Shown here: positions 19,226-28,905 of the stretch, piece after piece
Layout: every line of letters begins with the position of its first letter
Position numbering within the stretch: position 1 is the stretch's first letter
Assembly (NCBI GenBank): GCA_947588205.1
Contig: CANPYG010000001.1
Location: 50,925 to 114,924, forward strand
Direction of reading: 5' to 3'
Source of the DNA: an uncultured Acetatifactor sp.
GTDB lineage: Bacteria > Bacillota > Clostridia > Lachnospirales > Lachnospiraceae
DNA: 64,000 nucleotides
The notes under the pieces: generated by a model
What the model was told of the DNA's origin: nothing
Database searches by the model: none
Seen by the model: the letters and a program-made list of their open reading frames with translations, nothing else
Translations under genes and position numbers: made by a program

Positions 19226-21241
19226 TCAAAGATCAGCAGAAGTCCTTCCTGTCGGCATTCCATCCTGGCGATTATGCCACACATGGCGGCTCCAGTTAAG
19301 CAGTCTCAGACCATTTAATTTATTCCGCGCCAGGATTCCAATTCGATAAACGCCTTCCGGCAATACGTTCCCCCACTCCAGGTAAAATCCGCAAAGCTCT
19401 GCATTCTTCTGCTGAGATATATTTGCCTCCAGGTCGGGACGGTACTGTTCACTCAGCTTCTGCGTATATACCATTATCCTTCCATTTCCCTCAGCACGCT
19501 CTTCAATCGGGCAAAGCACCAGGATTCTTTCATAACAGGCATTATTATCCCCGCAGACCACTGCATATCCCTCCAGCGCACAATCGTCACAGCGCCCTAT
19601 CCCTATTTGCAGGCAGTCATCCCTGCGCACCGCCCTATGGGCGGCTGAAATTTTTCTCCCATCTTTTCCGCATTCCACACCAGCCTGTACGAGAAAAATT
19701 TCCTCTTTCCTTACGTCCAATAGCTGCGGGGTGTTGCGCGCCGTCACAAAAGCGGGCCGGATGCCGGCATCCAGGGCGTTTCGGCAAAGTCCTTCCGGGA
19801 AATAGGGATCCCTGTCCAAAAGCCCCGGATGTCTCTCATATAATTTCTTCCGTTCAGTCCGCAGGCGTTCAAGCTTTTCAGAGGATTCATCCATTCCCCT
19901 GCTGAACGACTCATGATGATATGCAAAAACCCGATTCAGCACCACATTAGAATATCCCAGCTCCCAAAGGCCAAAGCACAGGTCCGCATCATTATAGGTT
20001 ACCGCAAGCTCCTCACAGAACCCTCCCACAGCGCGGAATTTTTCGGCGCCGCACATCAGGCAGGCTCCTGTTACAGCCAGCACATTCCAGTCAAACAAGT
20101 TGCGCCCATGGTCATAGCATTGATCATCCGGGGCAAACTGCAGCTTATGGACAGGTCCTCCCGGCAGATTCGTGATCCCGTCATGCTGGATGAGCCTGCC
20201 TTGTGGATAATACAGCTTCATCCCCACAGCCCCCACATAGGGAAGAGAAGCTTTCAGCGACATTTCCTCCATCCAACCCGGGCATCCCATTTCTATATCG
20301 TCATTTAAAAAGAGCAGATTTTCCCCAACGGCAATTTGGGCGCCCAGATTGCACATTCTCGAAAAATGAAACGGCATCGGCCGATATAAATAGGTGCTTT
20401 TTACCGGAAGCGATCTTAAAAAGCACTCTGAACGGAGGCGGTTTGCTTCACTGCTCCCATTATCCACCACAATAAGCTCATAAGCTTCCTGCCCCTGCGT
20501 GCGTAGGACAGATTGAATACATTGCTCCAATAAGGCAGGATTATCCTTGGAAGGAATGATGATCGATACCTTTACGTCTGACGAAACCCGCTGCAGCTTT
20601 GTCTTCCCATCAGGACAGCCAAATTGCCGAAACGCCTCCTGCTGTCCTTCCTCCCGACAGTGAAACAATATCTGCGGGATATGTCCTATGGTTCTACAGG
20701 AGCGTTCAAATCCTCCCGCAATCCGGGTCAGTTCCCGTGCGAGCCTGTACAGATCCGATATCTTCTTTGCGCCCTCTGACCGCGCTATTCGGAGAACCTC
20801 CCTGTCAACCAGACTTAAGATCCCCTCCATCCATTCTCTGCGGACCGCCACCACACTGCCCCAGTAAAAATAGGAGCAAAAGGTATCCGGGGACCATTCC
20901 GGCTTAAACCATGGATTGCAGCGCCTGCCATCTACAGGATCCAAAATATCCTCGTCCCCGTAGGCCAGGACGATTCCCGGATTCTCCCGGAAAAAACGCT
21001 CGGTTATCTGTCTCGCTTTTTCTGCGGGAATTCCCGCCTCAGAATAAAACAACAGAGTTTTGCCGGGCGTCTCCCCTCCGTCCTGTTCCATGGAACCATT
21101 GTCCTGTTCCAGTCCAGTCCTCCCGGGTCCTTCCTTCTCTCTGATCCAAGTATCGTAAGTAATTCTTTTTACGGACCTCTTCCTCTCATACTGACGTTCT
21201 GCCAGACCCGTCAGCATCCGCTTCAACCGCGCTTTTATCAA
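19226..21241 (-). CDS. GT2 glycosyltransferase with degenerate first GT domain and C-terminal accessory domain
   Basis: Complete second domain (KVSIIIPSKDNPALLEQCIQSVL, FLNDDIEMG, NDADLCFGLWELGY); first domain retains only LAYGDEDILDP...WFKPEWSPDTFCSYFYWGSVVAVRREWM. Confidence 0.87.
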   Translation of the reverse strand: MIKARLKRMLTGLAERQYERKRSVKRITYDTWIREKEGPGRTGLEQDNGSMEQDGGETPGKTLLFYSEAGIPAEKARQITERFFRENPGIVLAYGDEDILDPVDGRRCNPWFKPEWSPDTFCSYFYWGSVVAVRREWMEGILSLVDREVLRIARSEGAKKISDLYRLARELTRIAGGFERSCRTIGHIPQILFHCREEGQQEAFRQFGCPDGKTKLQRVSSDVKVSIIIPSKDNPALLEQCIQSVLRTQGQEAYELIVVDNGSSEANRLRSECFLRSLPVKSTYLYRPMPFHFSRMCNLGAQIAVGENLLFLNDDIEMGCPGWMEEMSLKASLPYVGAVGMKLYYPQGRLIQHDGITNLPGGPVHKLQFAPDDQCYDHGRNLFDWNVLAVTGACLMCGAEKFRAVGGFCEELAVTYNDADLCFGLWELGYSNVVLNRVFAYHHESFSRGMDESSEKLERLRTERKKLYERHPGLLDRDPYFPEGLCRNALDAGIRPAFVTARNTPQLLDVRKEEIFLVQAGVECGKDGRKISAAHRAVRRDDCLQIGIGRCDDCALEGYAVVCGDNNACYERILVLCPIEERAEGNGRIMVYTQKLSEQYRPDLEANISQQKNAELCGFYLEWGNVLPEGVYRIGILARNKLNGLRLLNWSRHVWHNRQDGMPTGRTSADL

Positions 21242-23379
21242 CTCAATACCCCTCTTTTGAACATCCCGGCATCCGCCATCTCCTTCGCCATGCCGACAGG
21301 CAGCCTGGCAATTTCCATTTTCACCGAGAGAGTGTTTTTCCCTTCACATTTCAGGCGCTCTACCTGAAACAGGATATTAGGATCCGTTGTTGGAAATACA
21401 AACCCCAAAAAAGGTTCTCCTGTTTCACGATCCGTCATTTTTTTCATTTCCCCATTGGAACGAAACAAACGCCGATTCTTTAAACTTACCTTTTGCCCGT
21501 TCCAGAGCATTTCCTTTAAATACACGATACAGGAATCCCTCAGAGGATCCATTCGCAGGGTTTTTACCTCCTTGTCCACCTGGATCGTCATATCAATGGC
21601 GTTTTCATTCTGATAAGCGCCCGGTACAAAGTAAGAACCTGTCTCTGAAAATCCATTTCCCCGGTCTTCGTAAATCTGCATCCGATAGGCATTCGCGGCT
21701 TCCAGATCCCTATTCATCCATTCCTGCGGCACAACAACACCCCGGTTAATATAATCCCTTAACTGTGCCATGGAACAGATTCCGCCGTTTACGTAGTTCT
21801 GGAAGCTCCACTCCTGTTTTCTGCATTCTTCCGCCTCTTCCCCTGTAATTCCCAACTCCCGGATAAGGCGCCCTTCGTCCAGAGCCCTGCGCTTCTCATT
21901 TTCAAGCATATAACAATAGGCGGCCCGATAAGCCAGCTTCTTCGCAGGGATTGCCCTGTCAAAGGTCCATTCATAATCGATCAGGGTCCACTGATCCCCG
22001 GACACCAGGATATTGGAAAACACAAGATCGAAATCCGCCGCCTCATATTCCTCATGATATTCAATACGCCGCACAAACTCATGAAACCACTTATAAAAAG
22101 CCTCTACATCCCCGCGTTCCAGACATGCGTCCATAATCTCCGAAAGAGGTGTACCTTCCACAAATTCAAACCGGACACCTTTTGAAGCATCCCTTTCATC
22201 CGGCAATTCACAGCGATTGACATGCAGGCCGCCCCCTGCATATCTTTCCGTCAGCTTTTGGTATGCGGCGTACATTCCCATAATATGGGTTCCTGCCTCT
22301 TCTGTAAGAGGAAGCTTCGAAACAATTTTTTCTGCCTTTTCCCCATATGGCGTTCCCGTATCGTCAGTCTTCTCCCCGGCATTCAGCTTCTTCTCGATCT
22401 GTGTCCGCACCGCGAACTTCCCTGCGCGGTCATTGGAGTATTTTACATATTCAACAGGGCAGGCAGGCCCCAGGAGCGCAAGATAGGAATTGGAAAATAC
22501 AGGGAACAACCTTTCCCTCAGGATCTCATCAAACGCCCTTTTTTCATCAAAAAGGAGCATCCTGTCCCTGTCGAAATTCCGCAGATTATTGGAGAGCTCC
22601 CCCTTTCCCGGAAGATATTCGTCGCTGTACAGCGCAGTCATAAATTTATAATCCGGATAAGGATAGTAAAAATGCCACTCCGGCACATTACATGCCCTGA
22701 AAATCCCTTCCAGGCCTGCCCTGCCGAAGGTGCGGGCATTTCCGTCCCCCGCATAACCTTCAATGCCCCCGAAATAGGTTCCGATATGGTCCTCCGCGCA
22801 GCCTGCAAAATATTTTAAACCAAACTGATTCTCAATGGCGATGATAAGCCTTCCGTCCTTCTTCAGGTGCCTCATAAGAATCTTCAGGAAATCCTCATAA
22901 GGCGTATCTCCGCCGATGTAACCCTGTCCGTATTCAAAAGCCCCGATCAGGCAGATATAATCATAATCGTCGGGCAAATCCGGCTCAATATCCCTGAAAT
23001 TGCCTACATGGATCACAATATTTTCATATTGGCTGTGCCGATATGCGTTGATCAGACTTCGCTTTTTCGACAGATCCACACAGGCAACATCCCCTGCTTT
23101 TCTGGCCAATGCCCCGGTAATGGCGCCGCAGCCGCTGCCCACCTCAAGCACCTTATCCCGCTTTGTGATGGGCAGCCAGTCCACAATGTTTCCACGCAGA
23201 GGGGAAAGATGATACAGGACAGGCCACTGCCTTTTTTCCTCTATAAGCTTAAGATAATCCTCTTCCCGGACCGTCTGTACGATCTGCAGAAGTTCATCCT
23301 CTACAGCGCCGTCCGTGTAGAAATCCTCTCCGGGATATTTTGAAAGATCCAGCCGAACTTTTCCTACTTTTTCAATCAT
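21238..23379 (-). CDS. Class I SAM methyltransferase fused to a kinase/aminoglycoside-phosphotransferase-like domain
   Basis: Motif I VLEVGSGCGAITGALARKAGDVACVDLS; later DFDLVFSNILVSGDQWTLIDYEWTFD (Brenner/DFG-like region); additional C-terminal domain. Confidence 0.78.
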   Translation of the reverse strand: MIEKVGKVRLDLSKYPGEDFYTDGAVEDELLQIVQTVREEDYLKLIEEKRQWPVLYHLSPLRGNIVDWLPITKRDKVLEVGSGCGAITGALARKAGDVACVDLSKKRSLINAYRHSQYENIVIHVGNFRDIEPDLPDDYDYICLIGAFEYGQGYIGGDTPYEDFLKILMRHLKKDGRLIIAIENQFGLKYFAGCAEDHIGTYFGGIEGYAGDGNARTFGRAGLEGIFRACNVPEWHFYYPYPDYKFMTALYSDEYLPGKGELSNNLRNFDRDRMLLFDEKRAFDEILRERLFPVFSNSYLALLGPACPVEYVKYSNDRAGKFAVRTQIEKKLNAGEKTDDTGTPYGEKAEKIVSKLPLTEEAGTHIMGMYAAYQKLTERYAGGGLHVNRCELPDERDASKGVRFEFVEGTPLSEIMDACLERGDVEAFYKWFHEFVRRIEYHEEYEAADFDLVFSNILVSGDQWTLIDYEWTFDRAIPAKKLAYRAAYCYMLENEKRRALDEGRLIRELGITGEEAEECRKQEWSFQNYVNGGICSMAQLRDYINRGVVVPQEWMNRDLEAANAYRMQIYEDRGNGFSETGSYFVPGAYQNENAIDMTIQVDKEVKTLRMDPLRDSCIVYLKEMLWNGQKVSLKNRRLFRSNGEMKKMTDRETGEPFLGFVFPTTDPNILFQVERLKCEGKNTLSVKMEIARLPVGMAKEMADAGMFKRGVLS

Positions 23380-24701
23380 ACACTTTTCACCATAATCTCA
23401 GATTCCATGTCATAGTACCCAACCGTATTCTTAGCAGCTATCACCGTAATATTCAATACATCATAAAGTCTGTGATAAACCTCAAAAGTATCATTGCCAA
23501 AGCCTGTCACTCCCAGCGATAGCAGGTATTCCCCGCCCTGTAGATTCATGCGCTGCGTAAAAGTGACCTCCTTGACCTGACCAGGCTCCACGCTTTCCAG
23601 GAAAGCCTTCTCTATCATCGTATTGGTCCCTGTGATCTCCGTACCCATCACATTTTTAATCGAGAAAGCAAAAATCGGTTCGGGGAGATGTGCATGAATA
23701 CTCACCCTCATATGAATGGTGAATTCATCGCCTTTCATCACCGCGGTGGTCCGCACTCCGTTTTGATCAGTCAGATAAAACTCTTCAATCCGGGCGCGCA
23801 TATCCCCGTACTCCAGAAGCTGCGGATTCTGACCCTGGTCCGTCCGGGCAGCTTCCTCCGGACCGGGATGCACGATGGGTTTCTCCGCTTCTTTACTATC
23901 AGCCTCACCCGTCTCGATATCCCCCTCTTCAGCTTCAGGGATTTCATACTGACCTACCAGCACTCTTTTATAGACATCGATCATTTCCCTGGGGCTGCCT
24001 TCCCCCAGAATATCCCCTTTATTCAGCAAATACACTCTGTCACAATACTTGCTGATACTGTTCAGATCATGGCTGACAAACAGGATCGTCTTCCCCTGCT
24101 GCTTGAATTCTTCAAATTTGTGATAGCATTTCGCCTGGAAAAATACATCTCCCACGCTCAGCGCCTCGTCCACGATCAGGATCTCCGGCTCAATATTGAT
24201 CGCCACCGCAAAAGCCAGCCTCACAAACATACCGCTGGAATAGGTCTTTACCGGCTGATATACATAATCGCCGATATCCGCGAACTCCAGGATCGCCGGG
24301 AGCTTCCGGTCGATCTCCTTTTCGGAAAAACCCATCATCGTGCCGTTCAGATACACATTCTCCAGACCGCTGTACTCCATGTTAAAGCCGGCGCCCAGTT
24401 CCAAAAGGGCCGATATCCGCCCATTCACATGGACTTCTCCCTCCGTCGGGTTCAGCACTCCCGTAATGATCTTTAAGATCGTGGATTTCCCGGAACCGTT
24501 TGTGCCGATAATCCCCACTGTCTCCCCCTGCCAGATTTTGATGTTCACGTCGTTTAAGGCATAATGCAGTTTATAATTGGCTTTTTTGCGGAATCCAAAT
24601 GCTTCCTTGATACGGTCGGCGTTCCGGTTATACAGCTTATATATTTTTTTTACATGATTTACTTCGATCGCAAGCTTTTTTTCTTCCATTCTGACTCCCA
24701 A
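23376..24701 (-). CDS. ABC transporter ATP-binding protein, Wzt/TagH type with C-terminal Wzt_C-like domain
   Basis: GIIGTNGSGKSTILKIITGVLNPTEG, LLELGAGFNMEYSGLENVYLNG, YSSGMFVRLAFA, LIVDEALSVGDVFFQAKC; ~180-aa C-terminal extension (ARIEEFYLTDQNGVRTTAVMKGDEFTIHMRV...). Confidence 0.92.
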   Translation of the reverse strand: MGVRMEEKKLAIEVNHVKKIYKLYNRNADRIKEAFGFRKKANYKLHYALNDVNIKIWQGETVGIIGTNGSGKSTILKIITGVLNPTEGEVHVNGRISALLELGAGFNMEYSGLENVYLNGTMMGFSEKEIDRKLPAILEFADIGDYVYQPVKTYSSGMFVRLAFAVAINIEPEILIVDEALSVGDVFFQAKCYHKFEEFKQQGKTILFVSHDLNSISKYCDRVYLLNKGDILGEGSPREMIDVYKRVLVGQYEIPEAEEGDIETGEADSKEAEKPIVHPGPEEAARTDQGQNPQLLEYGDMRARIEEFYLTDQNGVRTTAVMKGDEFTIHMRVSIHAHLPEPIFAFSIKNVMGTEITGTNTMIEKAFLESVEPGQVKEVTFTQRMNLQGGEYLLSLGVTGFGNDTFEVYHRLYDVLNITVIAAKNTVGYYDMESEIMVKSV

Positions 24702-24728
24702 TTATCCTGCCGATATCCGATACCAACC

Positions 24729-26243
24729 CTATTCGAGTTTAAGCGACAGGCTGTTTTTATCATACCAATTAGCCATAAATCTGTTTTGCTCCGCATTACT
24801 GTCCGTAGACAATTCCCCTTGACTTAGCAGTTCAGTTCTAAAATAGCAAGGCGGAACCTGGACATCTGCTCCCCCTGCCTTAATAAGCGCAATCCTGTTT
24901 TGGTATTCCTGATAATAATTGTACGCTTCTCCGCTGTGCACATCATGATAAGCCCGATAGCTGAGACAGCCTCTTGCAATGTCCGGAGATACCAAAACCA
25001 TCGCCGACATAAAGATACCTGCCAAAAGATAAAACCACCAATACGCAGGAATATCTTTTTCCAGAAGCTTTCCTTTCTTTTTCCTGTTAGCCAGCCATCC
25101 CAGCCAATATACAATATTTATGACCAATAGTATCTGATAAGTGAATTTTACCGCATTTAATGCTCTGTCCGGCCCCCCATTTCCTATAGAATACAAGCTC
25201 GGCGTAAAACCAGCTGCATAGAGACATACCGAGTAAACAGTAACCAGCAGTGGGAAGCGGAACCGGAAGGAACTCCTTTTTACCATATTCCAAATAGTAG
25301 GAAGCAGCAATAAAATCACCAGGAGCAACAACCATCCCGAAAACATCGGGATATGGTCATACGCTTCAACAAAAGAATACAGCACAGAAGAAACAGCATC
25401 CTTCTGCCCCCCCCTTGAAGCCAGTATTGCGGAACGCACAGCATTGCCCGGAGCGGATACATTTTTATAAAAGCAATACACATATACCAAAAAAGATGGA
25501 AGAAGAAGCAGGCTTTTCTTTTTGAAAAAAATAACGCCCAGAACAAAAAGGGTCGAAAGGACTATCATGCCCTGAAGCGCTGTAACGTAATTTGAGCCTC
25601 CTACCAACACTGCACCCAATATACTCCAAAAAATCAATAATCCAATCAATGGTTTACTTTTTTCATAGAAAAGTTTGATCAGGGCGGCAACAAGCAGCAT
25701 AAAAAAACCATGCATCATGACATAATGGACCCCAGCATTGTACCAGAAAAAACCATTCCATGGCGAATGGACCAAAACCACTATTATGCCGGTAACTCCG
25801 GCTTGAAGACTCAAGCAATCCCATGAATCACCCTTAATCACATCGCAAACCAATACACGCACCAAAGCAAAGCATCCCATGGCCAACACAAATAAAATCA
25901 GCATAGGGCCAATAAAATAATAATTCTCACCAAATAATCCAGGCATAATAGCCATTAAAAATCCCGAGGAAAAAGTTCCCTGCCAGGCCCACCAGTTCGT
26001 CCTGGCCGTATACCAGGCACCCCAAAGCACGCCGCTCAGAGAATGGTCCTGAAGCCAAAGCCTTCTGGACACAAGACTATAACTGTAATCATCATACCAG
26101 GGAGTCGTATATAACATTATACGAACAATTGGAACCAGCAAAAAAAGCAATGCCAAAAAAGCAAAAACAGCCACCCATTTCCGCTCTAACTGTAATTTCC
26201 CTATTTTTGCAATTTTGTGTGAATTTATCCCAATTTTTTTCAC
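24729..26243 (-). CDS. Polytopic membrane protein, DUF6056-like
   Basis: Multiple TM segments; N-terminal YTTPWYDDYSYSLVSRRLW (DDY motif typical of GT-C-like/DUF6056 proteins). Confidence 0.65.
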   Translation of the reverse strand: MKKIGINSHKIAKIGKLQLERKWVAVFAFLALLFLLVPIVRIMLYTTPWYDDYSYSLVSRRLWLQDHSLSGVLWGAWYTARTNWWAWQGTFSSGFLMAIMPGLFGENYYFIGPMLILFVLAMGCFALVRVLVCDVIKGDSWDCLSLQAGVTGIIVVLVHSPWNGFFWYNAGVHYVMMHGFFMLLVAALIKLFYEKSKPLIGLLIFWSILGAVLVGGSNYVTALQGMIVLSTLFVLGVIFFKKKSLLLLPSFLVYVYCFYKNVSAPGNAVRSAILASRGGQKDAVSSVLYSFVEAYDHIPMFSGWLLLLVILLLLPTIWNMVKRSSFRFRFPLLVTVYSVCLYAAGFTPSLYSIGNGGPDRALNAVKFTYQILLVINIVYWLGWLANRKKKGKLLEKDIPAYWWFYLLAGIFMSAMVLVSPDIARGCLSYRAYHDVHSGEAYNYYQEYQNRIALIKAGGADVQVPPCYFRTELLSQGELSTDSNAEQNRFMANWYDKNSLSLKLE

Positions 26244-26269
26244 TCTTTCTCTCCCTTTTCTCTACGTTT

Positions 26270-27256
26270 TTACAGCACATCCGCGAAATGCACCTTCAGT
26301 CGTTTAAACACCAGCGCCCCAAATCCAAACAGCAGGACCGTCACAATCCAGAAATACATGGTGGAATAGAAGTCCTCAAAAAACCAGGTGCGCTCATAGA
26401 TCGCGCTTCTGTATCCGTTCACAATATATACCAGGGGATTGATCTTCAAGACGGTGACCCAGCCCTCGCTCAGGGAGTCGATGTTCCACAGGATAGGGGT
26501 CGCCCACATCCCGATCTGCAGGACAATGCTGATAATCTGGGACAAATCCCGGAAAAAGACCACCACCGAGCAGGTGGTATAACTCAGCGCAAGCACAAAT
26601 ATAAACAGGCAGAAACTGTAATAGACCAATTGAATTGTATAAACAGTGGGATAATAACCATAGATTGCCGCCACAATCAGAAGTACCCCGACAAAGAAAA
26701 CATGAATAAACGTGGCCGCAATAATTTTAATGAGGGGAAGAATGCTGATTTTAAATACTACCTTTTTTACCAGATAATGATATTCCAATAGGGCGTTCGT
26801 CCCGCAGGATAACGCTTCACTGAAATAAAACCAGGGCACAAGTCCCGCGGTCAAAAACAACACAAAGGGCACCTCCACGCCATCCCGGAAGGCTGTGGAC
26901 GCGCTCTTCATTACCTTATCAAATACAATATAATACATGGCTACCGTTACTACCGGCTGTGCCATCGCCCAGAGCGCCCCCAGGTAAGAGCCTGCATACC
27001 GCTTTTTGAAATCATTCTTAGCAAGCTTCCAGATCAAATGCCTGCTCTGAAAAAGCTCTGCAGGAAGGACCGTGATCTTATCGTATTTCAGGGTAAATAC
27101 AAGAAAGCCCGCCAGAATAACAACGCAGGAAATTACCTTTTTCAGGAATTCCTCCCGAGGATCCGCCGCCGGGTTATGGTGAAAGATAATGATGGACGCC
27201 GCCGCTGCCGCCAAAATTCCAAACAGGGCGACGCCGTGCCGCTTCGTCATTTTCAT
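26270..27256 (-). CDS. ABC transporter permease, Wzm/TagG (ABC-2) type
   Basis: LIWKLAKNDFKKRYAGSYLGALWAMAQPVVTVAMYYIVF, PFVLFLTAGLVPWFYFSEAL, FFRDLSQIISIVLQIGMWATPI. Confidence 0.93.
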   Translation of the reverse strand: MKMTKRHGVALFGILAAAAASIIIFHHNPAADPREEFLKKVISCVVILAGFLVFTLKYDKITVLPAELFQSRHLIWKLAKNDFKKRYAGSYLGALWAMAQPVVTVAMYYIVFDKVMKSASTAFRDGVEVPFVLFLTAGLVPWFYFSEALSCGTNALLEYHYLVKKVVFKISILPLIKIIAATFIHVFFVGVLLIVAAIYGYYPTVYTIQLVYYSFCLFIFVLALSYTTCSVVVFFRDLSQIISIVLQIGMWATPILWNIDSLSEGWVTVLKINPLVYIVNGYRSAIYERTWFFEDFYSTMYFWIVTVLLFGFGALVFKRLKVHFADVL

Positions 27257-27295
27257 GGATGCTCCTAACCAGCCTGCATAAGCAGTTCTGGCAAT

Positions 27296-27853
27296 TTATT
27301 TCTGTTGCAGATAGGTTTGAAAGCTGCCCTGCTTTTTATCCTTTTCGGAAAGAATCAGCTCCATATCCTCAGGGATTGGCCACTCCACGCCAATTTCAGG
27401 ATCATTGTAGATGATTCCCCCTTCATCGTTAGGGTGATAAAAATCTGAGCATTTATAACAAAATTCCGCATATTCCGACAGCACGAGGAAGCCATGGGCA
27501 AAATTCTTGGGAACAAAAAACTGCTTCTTATTCTCCTCGCTCAGCACCACGCCATGCCACTTTCCAAAGGTAGGAGAGCCTTCCCGAAGATCCACCGCCA
27601 CATCAAAAACGGTTCCCCGGATCACTCTCACAAGCTTGTCCTGGGGAAACTGCTTCTGAAAATGAAGCCCCCTCAGCACGCCCCTCTTGGATGCCGACTG
27701 GTTATCCTGTACAAAGACCACATCGATTCCCGCTTCTTTAAAATCCTGATACTGGTAGGTCTCCATAAAATATCCCCTGGCATCTCCATGCACCGCTGGC
27801 GTAATGATCTTTAATCCTTCAATTTCACAGGTTTCTACTAGAATCTGTCCCAT
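27296..27853 (-). CDS. rfbC: dTDP-4-dehydrorhamnose 3,5-epimerase
   Basis: DARGYFMETYQYQDF, FVQDNQSASKRGVLRGLHFQ, DVAVDLREGSPTFGKWHGV, FFVPKNFAHGFLVLSE. Confidence 0.95.
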   Translation of the reverse strand: MGQILVETCEIEGLKIITPAVHGDARGYFMETYQYQDFKEAGIDVVFVQDNQSASKRGVLRGLHFQKQFPQDKLVRVIRGTVFDVAVDLREGSPTFGKWHGVVLSEENKKQFFVPKNFAHGFLVLSEYAEFCYKCSDFYHPNDEGGIIYNDPEIGVEWPIPEDMELILSEKDKKQGSFQTYLQQK

Positions 27854-27914
27854 GTTCCGTCCCTCTCCCGGTAAATACTCCGCGATCAGTCTGCCTTATT
27901 TTACAGCCTGTCAT

Positions 27915-28784
27915 TTATAAACCATTTGCAATCTCCACCAGATATTTCCCATAATTCGTCTTCATCAGGGGAGCCGCCAGGCCGAGAAGCTGTTCCCTGG
28001 TGATAAAGCCGCCCTTATAAGCAATTTCCTCTATGCAGGAGATATAAAGCCCCTGCCTCTTCTGAAACGCCGCCACGAAATCTGCCGCATCCAGCAGCGC
28101 GTCATGGTTGCCGGTATCCAGCCACGCGAAACCCCTTCCCAGGGTCTCAACGTAAAGCGCCCCCCGTTCCAGATAGTCACTATTGACGCTGGTGATCTCA
28201 ATCTCCCCCCGGGCGGAGGGCTTTACATTTTTAGCGATTTCAACCACATCATTGTCATAAAAATATAATCCTGGCACCGCATAGTTGCTCTTGGGATTCT
28301 GGGGCTTCTCTTCAATAGAGATCGCCTTGCCGTTTTCATCAAATTCCACGACCCCGTACTCCCTGGGATCCCTTACATAATAACCAAAAATCGTAGCGCC
28401 CCTCTTTCTGGACGCGGCTTCCTTCAATACTCTTGAAAAGCTTTGTCCATAGAAAATATTGTCCCCTAGGACAAGGGCCACCCTGTCCGTTCCAATAAAC
28501 TTCTCTCCGATAATAAAAGCATCCGCGAGCCCTCTCGGATATTCCTGGACCGCATAGGAAAACTCCATTCCAAGCTGGCTCCCGTCGCCCAACAGTTCTT
28601 CAAACACCGGCAAATCCCGGGGTGTGGAAATAATCAATATCTCACGGATTCCAGCCAACATCAGGGTGGAAAGGGGATAATAAATCATGGGTTTATCATA
28701 AACCGGCATGATCTGCTTTGAAATTGCTTTCGTCAATGGATAGAGTCTGGTCCCGGATCCCCCGGCAAGTATGATTCCTTTCAT
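27915..28784 (-). CDS. rfbA: Glucose-1-phosphate thymidylyltransferase
   Basis: [42 protein letters not shown] opens at 28829 but the conserved start is at 28784. Confidence 0.96.
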   Translation of the reverse strand: MKGIILAGGSGTRLYPLTKAISKQIMPVYDKPMIYYPLSTLMLAGIREILIISTPRDLPVFEELLGDGSQLGMEFSYAVQEYPRGLADAFIIGEKFIGTDRVALVLGDNIFYGQSFSRVLKEAASRKRGATIFGYYVRDPREYGVVEFDENGKAISIEEKPQNPKSNYAVPGLYFYDNDVVEIAKNVKPSARGEIEITSVNSDYLERGALYVETLGRGFAWLDTGNHDALLDAADFVAAFQKRQGLYISCIEEIAYKGGFITREQLLGLAAPLMKTNYGKYLVEIANGL

Positions 28785-28905
28785 TTTTACACTCCTCATA
28801 TGCCATGCGTATTCCTTCACGCTATGCATATTCTTTCCTTTATGCCCACCAAATGGGAACGATCAAAACCGTTCCCATCTTTCATATGAATTTTTATACA
28901 ACTGC

